A DNA stretch of 64,000 bases from Morella rubra. Its lineage: Eukaryota > Streptophyta > Magnoliopsida > Fagales > Myricaceae. The notes beneath the pieces were generated by a model. It did not search any database, was not told where the DNA came from, and saw only the letters and a program-made list of their open reading frames with translations. Numbering within the stretch: position 1 is the stretch's first letter; each line of letters opens with the position of its first letter. The position numbers were made by a program, and so were the translations under genes. The stretch covers positions 33,150,235 through 33,214,234 of the forward strand of contig CM025850.1 in NCBI GenBank assembly GCA_003952965.2, written 5' to 3'. This document shows positions 1 through 12,125 of this stretch, piece after piece.

Positions 1-220
1 TTATAGAGTTTATAAAAAAAGTTTAAAAAGTTTAATTATATAATGATTTTTATTAGAGTTTGTTAAAAAATAAGGATAAAGCATATTTGATGAATTTTTT
101 AATAAAAATGGAAGGCGAGAGAATATTTAATGTCATTTTTTTAATAAAAAAATTAAATTGGTGTAAAAAGCATTAAAATTTGTGTAATTTCTATGTAAAG
201 AAAATAAAAACAGAATTCGG
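1..220. repeat. AT-rich dispersed repeat upstream of RRM copy 1
   Basis: This very AT-rich stretch is rich in runs such as TTTATTAGAGTTTGTTAAAAA. Related text recurs at 4840-5160 (upstream of RRM copy 2), at 39660-40060, and on the opposite strand at 24075-24420. The match to 4840-5160 reflects the tandem duplication; the other matches point to a dispersed repeat family, possibly a MITE. I cannot define its ends here because it runs off the window edge. Confidence 0.5.
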
Positions 221-310
221 GGTTTAGGGTTTTTGCTTAATTATCGTTCCGTTTCCCACACCCAACGTCAGCCTAGTTTGCTCTACAGTATCGGACGAAG
301 CCGACTAGAA

Positions 311-2737
311 ATGGCGCTCCGGCCAGGACTTGTGAGGCGGTTCATATCTACTTCAATATTCTCCTCTCAATCAGCTCGCCCCGATTTTTCTAAAACCATT
401 GCCTCTCTTCGTAAAAGTTTGGCCTCTGGTGCTAAAGGTGCTAGCGATGAACCTGCTGCCGATCCTTCAACAACCCTATTTGTCTCCGGTAAAGTTTTGC
501 TCGCCGAAATTACGATCGCGCAGAGTTATCGTTCTATCATGAATGATTTTATCTCTATATTTGAGTTTTTAGTATGCCGAGAGGTCGCTTTGCAATCTCG
601 GTGCATTTATTTTATTTCGGGGTTCGCTTAAGAATATTCAGCCTTTAGAAACAATACTGATAGAACTGGGTTTTGTTTTATTAAATAGGTTTAAAAGTTG
701 GGATTGTTGAGTTATTGGAATTGGTTGATTTTTGCGCAGAAAATAAATTTAGATGCAGCGAAAGATCTTTTATTCAAACACATTGAATAGACAGGGTGAA
801 AGCTTCCCAAACTTCACTATGAAATTATCATGCATATGTCGGGCCATATAAATGTATAAATAAAAATATTCTACGAAAGTGTCTTTCTGTACTATGTTCC
901 ATCTAAAGGAAAGCAGGCTCCAATAGCTAGTTGGGTATGTAATTGATGAGAATAGCTATATATCTTCTTTGAAGTTAGAATTCATAGATATTGCTCCTTA
1001 TACCTTTAGCTCGATGCCGAATGTTCAGAGGGTTTTTTCTATTCTATTGCAATTGTTAATATGGGTCGATCACCAAAATATGTTCTCAGGTTCCCACCAC
1101 CTATGGTCGGTGTCTAGGCAGTGACTTGTATTAGTGAAAAATTTCTTGGTGCTGTTGGTGTGATATTATTGTTGTATGCATGATTATGGCCTTTTTATTT
1201 TTTAAGAGTGATTCAACATTTGTGCATTCAGGGCTTAACAAGAGGACCACGTCAGAGAAACTTAAGAAATCTTTCTCTAAGTTTGGTGAAGTGGTTGATG
1301 GTAAGATCATCTTTCTTACTGGTGTCGCCCTTTTGTTTTTCTTCGTCTTTGAACTGTTTATAGGGGTGTATGATAATCACTTATGTCAATGTTTGCATCT
1401 TGTATGTGAGTTCGCAAACATTGTTTGTGCATTCATTATTGGCCACATGTTATGCTCAGAACAGTTCAATTCCATCCGTCATATTTTCACACAGGTAGTT
1501 CATAAACTCGCAAGCATGTAGCTGCATGGACATAATAAGAATATGGGGAAGGATAGATGGGCCTAGATGATTTGTGTATCATGTGACTTGACAGTAAAGT
1601 AGTTCTTGATACGGGGATACTGGAGCACTGAACCCAAAATATCTAGGACAGGCTTCACTAGGTTTGGTGCAATGCCAGTCACTTTCTCTAATACTGAAGC
1701 TCTGATTGTTGTACTTGAAAATTTTCAGCTACGAAAGATAACTGTTGAGTTTGTTATGTTATGACAATGAACTAGTCCTTATTCATAATGATAATAAGGT
1801 GTGATGATGGGTTCAATTACTTACTCTTTGTGTGACTTAGCAATTCAGAAATTTATATTTGCATGTATATATAATAAGTTCATTATCTGTGTCTTAAATC
1901 TTGCACTGGAATACATCATGACTGTTTTGGGATCATTGGTCTTCGTCCTTCATATAGTTCAGTTGTTATGCCATATAACTCCTCTCTCATTTTTTTTTTT
2001 TTTTGGTGTCTATTTTCCAGCTAGGGTGGTGAAGACAGTGCTTCTAGATACTCAGCGGGGTTTGTGACGTATGGCACCTTAGAGGATGCAGCAAAGGGAA
2101 TAAAACGGATGAATTATCAGGTCTGTCTTGCTTGAAAATTCTGTTAATCCTTTCTCGATATGGATGAGAAAAGGTGATACCTAATTCAAAACAGTTTGAA
2201 TGGGATGATCAAATCCATGCGTAATTTTTACTTATTGGCTGTTGCCTATACGACTATTATCTTAGGGGTTTTAATTAAGATTTGTGGGTAGCGATGAAGG
2301 TTATCAGTTTCAAGAAAATGATTTTCTGGGGTTGAAAAGAGGTTTCTCTTGGGGAGGTGTCCTCTAGTGGTCTTTGTTAAATCACAGAATTGAGTTGCTA
2401 GGAAGCTGTCTTTGAATTTTGTTGGACCAATCTGGCATGAACCCCAGTCGGGGATTCTTTGGTTCTTTCATTCGTTCCATGCCTATGAGAGTGCTTAGTT
2501 CCTTCTTATGGTAAACCGTTGTTTCTGTCAACAGTGAGAACCAAAGTTTGTGTTCTGTCAGTGCAATTCAAATCAGTTCCTTCTTGGTCATTGGAGAAAA
2601 GCTTATTCAGGGTTTATTTCTGTGTTTTTGTGTTCCAGTTCCACGATGGACATCTAATTGACGTTGAGTATGCGCGACCAGGAACTCCTCCAGGACAGTC
2701 ATCATCTGCAGAAACTTACCTACCTAGCAGGCGCTAG
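311..2737 (+). pseudogene. RRM RNA-binding protein gene, organelle type, copy 1 (exon 3 frame-broken)
   Basis: Four exons can be traced: 311-488, 1232-1300, 2021-2120 and 2639-2737, all with GT-AG borders. Exon 1 encodes a basic N-terminus (MALRPGLVRRF) that looks like an organelle targeting peptide, followed by the RNP2 motif LFVSGL, completed across the junction with exon 2. Exon 2 gives the helix ending KFGEVVD; exon 4 gives the tail EYARPGTPPGQ and ends LPSRR-stop. Exon 3 is 100 nt against an expected 107. One base is lost near 2035 and six more are lost in the RNP1 motif (KGFGFVRY expected, AGFVTY left), so the spliced frame stops soon after VVKTVLLDTQ. Proteins of this small single-RRM family bind RNA in mitochondria or plastids. 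Most likely a pseudogene, unless these are sequencing errors; the paralogue at 5270-8157 is broken in the same exon in a different way. Confidence 0.8.
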
Positions 2738-3550
2738 CTGATGATCAGCGAAACCACATAATTAGATGTGTGATCAGGTTTACCAGCACTGGAAGGGAGG
2801 AGCTGCTGTTTGAAGCTTGGTTTGGATCAGTAACAATTTTAGGTACGATGAAGTCTAAACAGCTAGACTACCTTTGGACTACTATTCGAATAGCATCGTT
2901 GATATGTAAGCTTTTAACTAATACGGCATCTTTGAGTAGATAAGGCCAGTGAAGTAGGCAAAATTCAAATTCTGGGTGGTCTATGCCGTTGCATAATGAA
3001 GGCACCAAAATTTACCAAATGGCATTTCCATCCGCAAATCTCTATTGGACAGAATGAAAACGAGCCCAATCTTCCTTGTGACAGTGAATCAAGAAAAAAA
3101 ATTGGACAGGAAGTGAGTTAGAATTTAGAAACCTTAAATATTAAAATTATCAAATTAAAAACCCAAGTTCTAAGTTCAAAAAATAAATGAAGACATAATT
3201 GTTATTTGATTTGTCTTCATTTTTGAAAATATGTCTTTTTAATGATTAAGAAAAAATTTAAGATATGCTTTTTTTTTTTCCAGTGTTTGTGAAAAGATGT
3301 TTGGAGAGTTTTTTAAAAATTGTACCTTTTGAAAATGTAAGAGTAAAAAGTTATGTTTGGAAAAAAAAAATTATGAGATTAATTTTTCTGTTTTTTGTTT
3401 TTTAACAAAAATTGACACTTGTATTGAAGATGTGTGAAAAAATCATATTTGAATTAAAAAACAAAGCCCAAGGTGGGGTAGACCAACTCCAAAATTACCT
3501 AAAGAAGACCCCCGATGGGTACACACGCCAAGCCTGGCCCATGTTCAGGC

Positions 3551-3874
3551 ACACCATTGCTAAAACGATATAGCATTCACATGATTCCTCAGAGCATTAT
3601 TCCCTCCCCACTTTTACCTGCGGACCCAGGTTACCAAAACATTTGTCGACCAGTTATGCAAAAATAAAACAGACCAAATATTATCCAGTGCAGAAAAAAA
3701 GTCATCAAGGGAAGCATAACAAGCAACTTACATGTGCTTTTGACCAGAAACATGAGCGCCGTTCGCGAAAATTGTGGAATCGAAGCATTGTGATTTATTT
3801 CTTGCAGTAACATCAGGGAAGGAGAGAGCTCGTAGGCCGTTGATAACATCTTCAATCCTATTATTGTGATTTCT
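3551..3874 (-). pseudogene. Remnant of CUE-domain gene (first copy)
   Basis: Positions 3732-3874 match most of exon 2 of the intact CUE gene at 11340-11499, with one extra T in the run at 3738-3741 that breaks the frame. Immediately to the left, 3551-3690 matches the region downstream of the intact gene (9811-9945). Exons 3, 4 and 5 and the 3' untranslated region are missing between these parts, as if about 1.35 kb had been deleted. The match also stops at 3874, inside exon 2, so exon 1 is absent. What remains cannot encode a CUE protein. Confidence 0.85.
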
Positions 3875-4078
3875 GAGTGTTGGGATAAACACTTGTAATT
3901 AAATACTTAAAAAGTTCTTTAATACCTGCAAGTTATAATATATTATTTGTGAATAGTAGAAAAACACAAGAGGGAATCATTGATGGTGGACGTAGGTTAG
4001 AGTTTAAGCAGAAGTACTTAAAAATTCAGTATTATATCTCTCAACCTTACTCCCTTTATATTTGTGTTATTTATGTTT

Positions 4079-4764
4079 AAGGTTTGAGACTCTGTTTTTT
4101 AACTTAACAGTGATCAAAGCTTTTTGGCTTACAAAAAGTGTGTATATATCTTATAAAGCTTTTGTACTAGAACTAGCATATTCTTTGAAACGTGATTATA
4201 TTTTATTTTATTATCTTATACTTACAAGAATTTTTATAAAATTCAATTCACCTTTTTTTAGTTGTCTACAAGATTCACACCAAGGCAAATAAGTTGTTTT
4301 ATTTTTTCTTTGAACTGAAAAAATAGTATTATAGCCACAATTAGGGGTGAAAACCGACCAGTCGGTTCGGTTTTGGGCCCAAACCGTGAACCGAACCGAC
4401 TGGTTCGGTTTTCTCATTCTCCCAACCGACGGCCGAACCGCCGGTTGGGAGAACCGGCGGGCCGACCACCGAACCTGATCGAGACGCGGAGAGAGTAGTG
4501 GGGGTGGGGCGGAGGTAGGGGGGGTGGGCAGTACGTGATCTCTCAACCTGTGGTTAGGGTTTGAGACAACTTAACAGTGGCTTTTTGGCGTACAAAAAGT
4601 GTGTCTATATCTTATAAAGCTTTTCTACTAGAACTAGCATATTCGAAACGGGAGTTCAATTCACCTTTTTTTAGTTGTCTACAAGATTCACACCAAGGCA
4701 AATAAGTTGTTTTATTTTTTCTTTGAACTGAAAAAATAGTGTTATAGCCACAATATAGGTTGGC
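4079..4764. repeat. Direct duplication around a GC-rich inverted-repeat segment
   Basis: Positions 4079-4342 and 4558-4764 are direct repeats: both contain GTACTAGAACTAGCATATTC and TTGTCTACAAGATTCACACC. Between them lies a GC-rich segment (about 4343-4557), very unlike its AT-rich surroundings, with nested inverted repeats. ACCAGTCGGTTCGG (4357-4370) is the exact reverse complement of 4391-4404, and CTCCCAACCG pairs with CGGTTGGGAG shortly after. CCGAACCG-rich palindromic tracts of this kind are common in plant transposon ends. I cannot assign a superfamily. Confidence 0.65.
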
Positions 4765-5269
4765 AGAAATTGATTGTTTTTCCTTTTTTGTCGGTCATTT
4801 CTCTTGGCTTTGACAAGAGTCTCGAGCCAGGCATTATGGAGTTTATAAAAATTTGAAGAATTTGAAGTCTGTAAGAAGAAAATTTTGAGTTTATAAAAGG
4901 GAAATTTTGAATTTAAATTTTTATGGAGTTTATAAAAAAATTAGTAAAAAAGTTAAAGAATATTTAATTGTAGAATGATTTTTATTAATTTGTTAAAAAG
5001 TATTAGATTTGACGAAATTTTTTAATGAAAAATGAAAGTGAGAGAATATTTAAGTCTTTTTTTTAATAAAAAAAATTAAGTTGGGGTTAAAAAAGCGTTA
5101 AAATTTGTGTAAAAATTTTGATTTTTTAATTTTTTTAAATATTTTCTATGTAAGAAAATAAAAACAGGATCCAGGGTTTAGGGCCGGGGTTTTGCTTAAT
5201 TATCGTTCCGTCTGCTACACCCAACGGCAGCCTTGTTTGCTCTACAGTATTGGACGAAGCCGACTAGAA

Positions 5270-8157
5270 ATGGCGCTCCGGCCAGGACTTGTGAGGCGGT
5301 TTCTATGTACTTCAATATTCTCCTCTCAATCAGCTGCCTCCGCTATCTCTTCTGCTTCGGCCTCTGCCGCTAACAGTGCTAGCGATAAACCTGCTGTCGA
5401 TCCTTCAACAACCCTATTTGTCTCCGGTAAAGTTTTGCTCACCGAAATTACGATCGCGCAGAGTTCTCGTTCTATCATGAATAATTTTATCTCTATATTT
5501 GAGTTTTTAGTATGCCGAGAGGTCGCTTTGCAATCTCGGTGCATTTATTTTATTTCGGGGTTCGCTTTAGAATATTCAGCCTTTAGAAACAACACTGATA
5601 GAACAATGGGTTTTGTTTAAGTTCTTGAGTGTTCAACAGAAAGCAAGAGAAGAGTGTAATCACTAGGTCGTGAGAGTAGAGAGATGTGAGAAGACTCTTG
5701 AGTTCTTATTCTATTAAACTTAGTTTACAGAGTATTCGAGTGTTGTATATGTAGACAACTTACTCTCGTTACATACCAGCAATTTGCTGTTACTCACGTT
5801 ACATATCATCACGTTACAATGAGCTGTAAACTAACTAACCGAAATCTGTTACATTGAAGGCCATATAATTCATCAGGTTTTGTTTTATTAAATAGGTTTA
5901 GAAGTTGGGATTGTTGAGTTATTGGAATTGGTTGATTTTTGCGCAGAAAATAAATTTAGATGCAGCGAAAGAATCTTTTATTCAAACACATTGAATAGAT
6001 AGGGTGAAAGCTTCCCAAACTTCACTATGAAATTATCATGGATATGTCGGGGCCATATAAATGTATAAATACATATATTCTACGAAAGAGTCTTTCTGTA
6101 TTATGTTCCATCTAAAGGAAATCAGGCTCCAATAGGTAGTTGGGTCTGTAATTGATGAGAATAGAATTCATAGATATTACTCCTTATACCTTTAGCTCGA
6201 TGCCAAATGTTCAGAGGGTTTTTTCTATTCTATTGCAATTGTTAATTTGGGTGGTCCACCAAGTTATGTTCTCAGGTTCCCACCACCTATGGCCGGTGTC
6301 TAGGCAGTGACTTGTATTACGAAAAATTTCATGCTGTTGGTGTGATATTATTGTTGTATGCATGATTATGGCCTTTTTATTTTTTAAGAGTGATTCAACA
6401 TTTGTGCATTCAGGGCTTAACAAGAGGACCACGTCAGAGAAACTGCAGGAATCTTTCTCTAAGTTTGGTGAAGTGGTTGATGGTAAGATCATCTTTCTTA
6501 CTGGTGTCGCCCTTTTGTTTTTCTTTGTCTTTGAACTGTTTATAGGGGTTTATGATAATCACTTTGTCAATGTTTGCATCTTGTATGTGAGTTCACAAAC
6601 CATATACAACTAAAACCCACTTTTGTCAATCATTGAAGTCGGAATTGATGGTTGCTTTAGAGTTTTTACTAGTATCTTGCCTTTCTTGTTTTGTGATCAC
6701 TATTGTTCCACTTGTGGCATATGAAGTGATTAATCTTGAAACTGTCACTGAGGAATGATAATTGGCCCAAACCAGCTAGTTGGAATCAAGTAAAGTTGAT
6801 GCCTCTTATACTTGAATGGACAAAACTTCCAATTTTCTTTGTGCATTCATTATTGGCCACATGTTATGATCAGAACAGTTCAATTCCATCCGTCATATTT
6901 TCACACCGGTAGTTCATAAACTCGCAAGCATTTAGCTGCATGGACATGATAAGAATATGGGGAAGGATAGATGGGCCTAGACGGTTTGAGTCCCATGTGA
7001 CTTGACAGTAAAGTAGGCCTTGATACGGGGAAACTGGAGCACTGAATGCAAAATATCTGGGACAGGCTTCACTAGGTTCGGTGCAATGCCAGACACTTTC
7101 TCTAATACGGAAGCTCTGATTGTTGTAATTGAAAATTTTCAGCTAGGAAAGATAACTGTTGAGTTTATTATCTTATGACAATGAACTAGTCCTCATTCAT
7201 AATGATAATGAGGGGTTGTGATGGGTTCAATTACTTACTCTTTGTGTGACTTAGCAATTCAGAAATGTATATTTGCATGTATCATATATAATAAGTACAT
7301 TATCTGTGTCTTAAATCTTGCATTGGAATACATCATGAGCGTTTTGGGATCATTGGTCTTCTTCCTTCATAGAGTACAGTTATTATGCCATATAACTTTG
7401 TTTTCTGTGTGTCTATTTTCCAGCTAGGTGGTGACAGACCGTGCTTCTGGATACTCAAAGGGCTTTGGGTTTGTGAGGTATGGCACCTTAGAGGATGCAG
7501 AGAAAGGAATAAAAGGGATGGATGCACAGGTCTGTCTTGCTTGAAAGTTCTGTCAATTCTTTCACGATATGGATGAGATAAGGTGATACCAGTATTCAAA
7601 ACAGTTTCAATGGGATGATCAAAACCATGACCAATTTGTACTTCTTGGCTGTTGTCTATACGACTATTATTTTAGGGGTTCTAATTAAGATTTGTGGGTG
7701 GCGATGAAGGTTATCAGTTTAAGAAAATGATTTTCTGGGGTTGAAAAGAGATTTCTCTTGGGGAGGTGTCCTCTAGTGGTCTTTGTTATATCACAGAATT
7801 GAGTTGCTAGAAAGCTCTGTCTTTGAATTTTGTTGGACCAATCTGGCATGAACCCCAGTCAGGATGCTTTGGTTCTTTCACTCTTTCCATGCCTATGCGT
7901 GTGGTTAGTTCCTTCTTGTGGTAAACCATTGTTTCTGTCAACAGTGAGAACCAAAGTTTATGTTCTGTCGTTGTTCTGTCTGTGCAATTCAAATCAATTC
8001 CTTCTTGTTCATTGGAGAAAAGCTTATTCAGGGTTTATTTCTGTGTTTTGTGTTCCAGTTCCTTGATGGATGGGTAATTTTCGCTGAGTATGCTCGACCA
8101 AGAACTCCTCCAGGGCAGTCATCATCTGCAGAAACTTACCCACCTGGCAGGCGCTAG
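5270..8157 (+). pseudogene. RRM RNA-binding protein gene, organelle type, copy 2 (exon 3 one base short)
   Basis: Exons are 5270-5426, 6414-6482, 7424-7529 and 8059-8157, with GT-AG borders at the same places as in copy 1. Exon 3 still has a perfect RNP1 motif (KGFGFVRY) and the region GTLEDAEKGI. However, it starts AGGTGGTG where the frame needs AGGGTGGTG, so one G is missing at about 7427 and the spliced frame hits TGA at once. Neither the upstream AG nor the adjacent CTAG acceptor restores frame. With that base present the gene would encode about 143 residues: targeting peptide, one RRM, and a tail ending EYARPRTPPGQ...PPGRR. Everything else looks functional, so this is either a very recent pseudogene or a single-base sequence error. 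Intron 1 carries a solo LTR (5614-5875). Confidence 0.75.
5614..5875. mobile_element. Solo LTR in intron 1 of RRM copy 2
   Basis: This 262-bp segment begins TGTTTAAG and ends ATTCATCA, so it has the TG...CA termini of an LTR. It is flanked by the 5-bp direct repeat GGTTT (5609-5613 and 5876-5880). The tandem paralogue has an empty site: copy 1 reads GGGTTTTGTTTTATT around 669-683 with no insertion. There is no coding sequence. It therefore inserted after the RRM-CUE duplication. I cannot tell Copia from Gypsy origin. Confidence 0.8.
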
Positions 8158-9289
8158 CTGATGATCAGCGAAACCACATAATTAGATGTGTGAGGTTTAC
8201 CAGCACTGGAAGGGAGAAGCTGCTGTTTGAAAGCTTGGTTTGGATCAGTAACATTTTTAGCTACGATGAAGTCTAAACAGCTAGACTACCTCTGGACTAC
8301 TATTCTGTACTCTGCTCGCGAAAGACCTTAAGGGGGACACACCCTCCATAGCCTTATTAGCTTAAATTTTTCTGTTTATTGGGCACCGCTGACGTAAATG
8401 TAAAACTTGAGGATCAAACAACACCTCTAAATATATAAATCTGATTTTAAAAAAAAAATATTTTTGCAGCGTTTCAAGTAAAGGTTTGAGCAGAGGACGT
8501 TGGTTTATGGTTGTTTATGCCCATCTGTATAAGGATTTCGAAGGGCATCGTTGATATGTAAGCTTTTAACTAATAGGGCATCTTTGAGTAAATAAGGCCA
8601 GTGGACTAGGCAAGATTCAAACTCTGGGTGGTCGATGCTGTTGCATAATGTAGGCACCAAAATTCATATATTAAAATGATGCCGTCAAAATTTACCAAAT
8701 GGCATTTTCATCCGCAAGTCTCTATTGGACAGAATGAATACGCGCCCACTCTTCGTGACAGTGAATCAAGAAAAAAAATTGGACGGAAATTGAGTTAGAA
8801 TTTAGAAACGTTATATATTAAAATTATCAGATTAAAATCCCAGGTTCTAAGTTCAAAAAATAAATGAAGACAAAATTGTTCTTTGATTTGTCTTTTTTGA
8901 AAATGTCTTTTTTTAATGATTAAGAAAAATTTGCATTTTTTTTTTCGGGTGTTTGTGAAAAGATGTTTGGAGAGACTTTTTAGGAAGTGTTCTCTTTAAA
9001 AAAATATAAGAGTAAAAAATTATGTTTGAGAAAAAAAAAATTAAGATTAATTTTTATGAGTTTTTATTAAAAAAATTTTTTGATTATTGTGTTGTTTTTT
9101 TACAAAAAAAAAAAATTGAGTCTAATGATTAGATATAAAATTTTATTGAAGATTAAAATATTTTGTGTGAAAAAAATCATATTTGAATTAAAAAGCGTTT
9201 TCAACAAAGCCCAAAGTGGGGTATACCAACTTCCAAAATTACCTAACGAAGACTCCATGGTACACACGCCAAGCTTGGTCCATGTTCAG

Positions 9290-9808
9290 AGCATTCATAG
9301 CAGGCTCTCTATTCTAACATTTTGGTTAGAATAGAGAATCAATTTAACAAAATAGTCAAAAAATACTACGTAGTAGCTTATCTATTATAATAAATTTTAA
9401 CATATGAACAGTAATTCTCTATTTTTAGAAACTACTATTCACTCCACTTATCTTAAAATATTACTATCTATTTTTCTTTTTTTTCTTCTCTCATGCTTTC
9501 CCTCTCTTTTATTTTATATTTTTTTTTCTTTTCCTCCTCCAAATCTCACGTTCTCTCTCTCTTTTATTTAATTTATTTTTTCTTTTCTTCCTCCCATATC
9601 CTTAAAAACAAATATTTAAAAATATAAATATTAGAGAAAGAATAAAGAAATCTTTGAAAAGTAATATTTAAATAGAATAGTAAAAAATAGATCGTTAAAA
9701 TAGAGAAGCTGCAAGGAGTGTTTTTAAAAAGTTGATGGTTAAAATAGAAGTGTATTTTTCAGTTAAAGTAGAGAGCTAAATTTGAAGAAGCTGTTAAGAA
9801 TACTCTCA
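9290..9808. mobile_element. MITE-like insertion of about 520 bp
   Basis: This segment is absent from the corresponding place in duplicate copy 1, where GTTCAG is followed directly by GCACACCATTGC (about 3543-3560). Its left end (GAGCATTCATAGCAGGCTCTC) resembles the reverse complement of its right end (GAGAGTATTCTTAACAGCTTC), so it has imperfect terminal inverted repeats. It is AT-rich and has no long reading frame. A clear target duplication is not visible. Confidence 0.65.
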
Positions 9809-10221
9809 AGCACACCATTGCTAAAACGATACAGAATTCACATGATTCCTCAGAGCATTATTCCCTCCCCTGTTTTAACTGCGGACCCAGGTTACCAAAA
9901 CATTTGTTTATGCAAAAAAAAACAGAACAAATATTATCCGCTAGTTTCTTCAACCAGGCAAAAACTAACATGATCTACGGGCTAAAATTTATAATGGAAT
10001 CGTAAGGAGAAGCTGTCCATTTTGAGAAGTTGCATCATGCCGAACCATTAATTTCCTATAATGGAACTTCCACACAAACTTGCTACAAGTCGTACAAGGC
10101 CTGGATTTACACAGTATGGCTAAATTCAGACCATACTGCGTAGATCCTAATGATGTTCAATACTGCTTTGTGATCCTAAAAAAAAAAAAATCTCAATCGC
10201 CATAGTAGTACATAAGGTACT

Positions 10222-11551
10222 TTAGTATATGTCTGCGTGAAACCCCCCTTGCGCCCTTTGTAGATCAAGCTTCAAGCTGTAGTTGGTCAGCTGTATCAAA
10301 ACAAGGAAAAACAGTCGCAATCTTTTAGTCACCACAGTAATATGATCATCCCCATATAAGCGTTCTACTTATTAACTTGGAAGTCGTAGAATCGGCATAC
10401 TAATTTGTACCCATCACATGTTTAGTCTCAAGCCAAAAACACTATTTTTGTTTCAAATCTCAAAGTTGTCAGTCAGGGAAACAAGCCCTATGGACAATAT
10501 TGCACAATTGGTCCAGTCCTGAACCTTCTGATTACATTTTCCAAGACAACAAGTGTTATGCTCCTAAAGATCAGAAATAACCATCGTAACAAAGCCCCCA
10601 GTAATCAATATTAGGTGCTAGGACGTTACTTAAACCACAAAGTTAGAAGCAGGTGTGTCTTGGAGTTCCACATGTAAAGTGGATACCTAACGAAAATGTA
10701 GAAATGACAATGAAAAAGAAGATCACCTCTAAACTTCGAACTTTTTCTTGATACTGGCTTAACACATGCTTCAGCTGTTCCACTCCCTTCATCCTCTCTT
10801 CTTGCTCCAAAGTGCGTTCATGCTGGATGGCAACTGCTCTCTTTAAGATCTGATTGTCATTTAACAAGCTCTGAAAATGCTCCTTTAGAGAAGCATGCTC
10901 CAGCTGCTCCATGAAGACAAGCAATGAGGTAGATTTACATAATTGGAACCATTTCTTATTTTGCATGGGGGGGAAATTTTGTATTCCTACCAAGAGAACT
11001 ATATAAATCATAACTAAGCCCAGGATTACCTCCTTTGTTACCCTTGAAGGGGGAGTTACACTTAGTTCAAAATCCTCTAGAATCCTGGCAGCACGGCCCC
11101 TCGCATCATTAACATCTGTTGCACTCATCATCTCATACACAAACTGCTCCACTGTATTTCTGCAATCAACGGTTGACCCCATGTCCTTTACATCTTCAAC
11201 TCTCTGATCCAACATTTGACTGCCTGGTTACAAATGCAAAGCAAGGCAAAGTGGTCTAAGCCTATGGCAGATACATTTGGGACATTAAATATCCAATGCA
11301 GAAAAAAAGTCATCGAGGGAAGCATAACAAGCAACTTACATGTGCTTTGACCAGAAACATGAGCACCGTTCGCGAAAATTGTGGAATCAAAGCATTGTGA
11401 TTTATTTCTTGCAGTAAGATCAGGGAAGGAGAGAGCTCGTAGACTGTTGATAACATCTTCAATCCTATTATTGTGATTTCTACAAACCATTTCTATCAAC
11501 TAATACAAACAAAAGAAAATAATCAGACAATTAAATCTCAACATCAAGAGA

Positions 11552-11586
<35 letters not shown>

Positions 11587-12125
11587 ATACATGTGCTAAT
11601 TGCATGTTTTCGGACATCAAAATTACAAGAAATGGAAAATGCAACCAATGTAGTAAGCACTTTCGCTAACTAACATCAAGAACCCAGAAAACCACTGGTA
11701 ATACAGGTTCTTTTTTATTAGGGAGTGATAAAAGCCCTCAAACGAAATGAACAGAATAAGTCGGCAGAGTGGAATCCATTTTATAACTAAGGAAACGATA
11801 TTCATACACCAGACCAAAGCATAATACTACTCATTAGATCAAACCAACTCCCTCTGATGTCTTTTCTTGAACAAATAAATTTACGTGTGAAGTTGATTAG
11901 ATGAAAAGAAATGACATGGCGTGTACTAAATAACAGAAATGGCACCTCAGGGTCCAAATCGGGGAACATTTGGAGCAAATCTGACAGAGGGTCCTCGGAC
12001 AAGGATCCAAAATCTGATCCTAACCCTGACCACCTAGGTCTCTTAGACGCAGAGCACGACGGCGGAGACGAAGATCCGAAGATCTCTTCGAATCCGACAC
12101 GCTTCCTACAAATCCCAGCAGACAT
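10222..12125 (-). CDS. CUE-domain protein (ubiquitin-binding), intact five-exon gene
   Basis: Exons on the minus strand: 11946-12125, 11340-11499, 11030-11223, 10727-10903 and 10222-10290. They total 780 nt, giving 259 residues, and all phases agree. The start is the ATG at 12125 (MSAGICRKR); the codon two before it is GTG. The CUE domain spans the exon 1/2 junction: LLQMFPDLDPE joins LIEMVCRNHNNRIEDVINSL, with the MFP motif and late hydrophobic helix typical of ubiquitin-binding CUE domains. The C-terminal half is a predicted coiled coil (LKEHFQSLLNDNQ, EQEERMKGVEQLK). The last exon encodes only 22 residues (LTNYSLKLDLQRAQ...ADIY) and aligns with the conserved tail of the plant family I recall as Arabidopsis At5g32440. 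The final intron uses a weak donor, GTGATC. A likely role is recognising ubiquitinated proteins; no substrate can be inferred. Confidence 0.88.

Noticed and set aside
5326..5544. 72-codon minus-strand frame with alternating AEAEEIAEAAD
   Set aside because: Reverse-strand shadow of the low-complexity targeting peptide of RRM copy 2.
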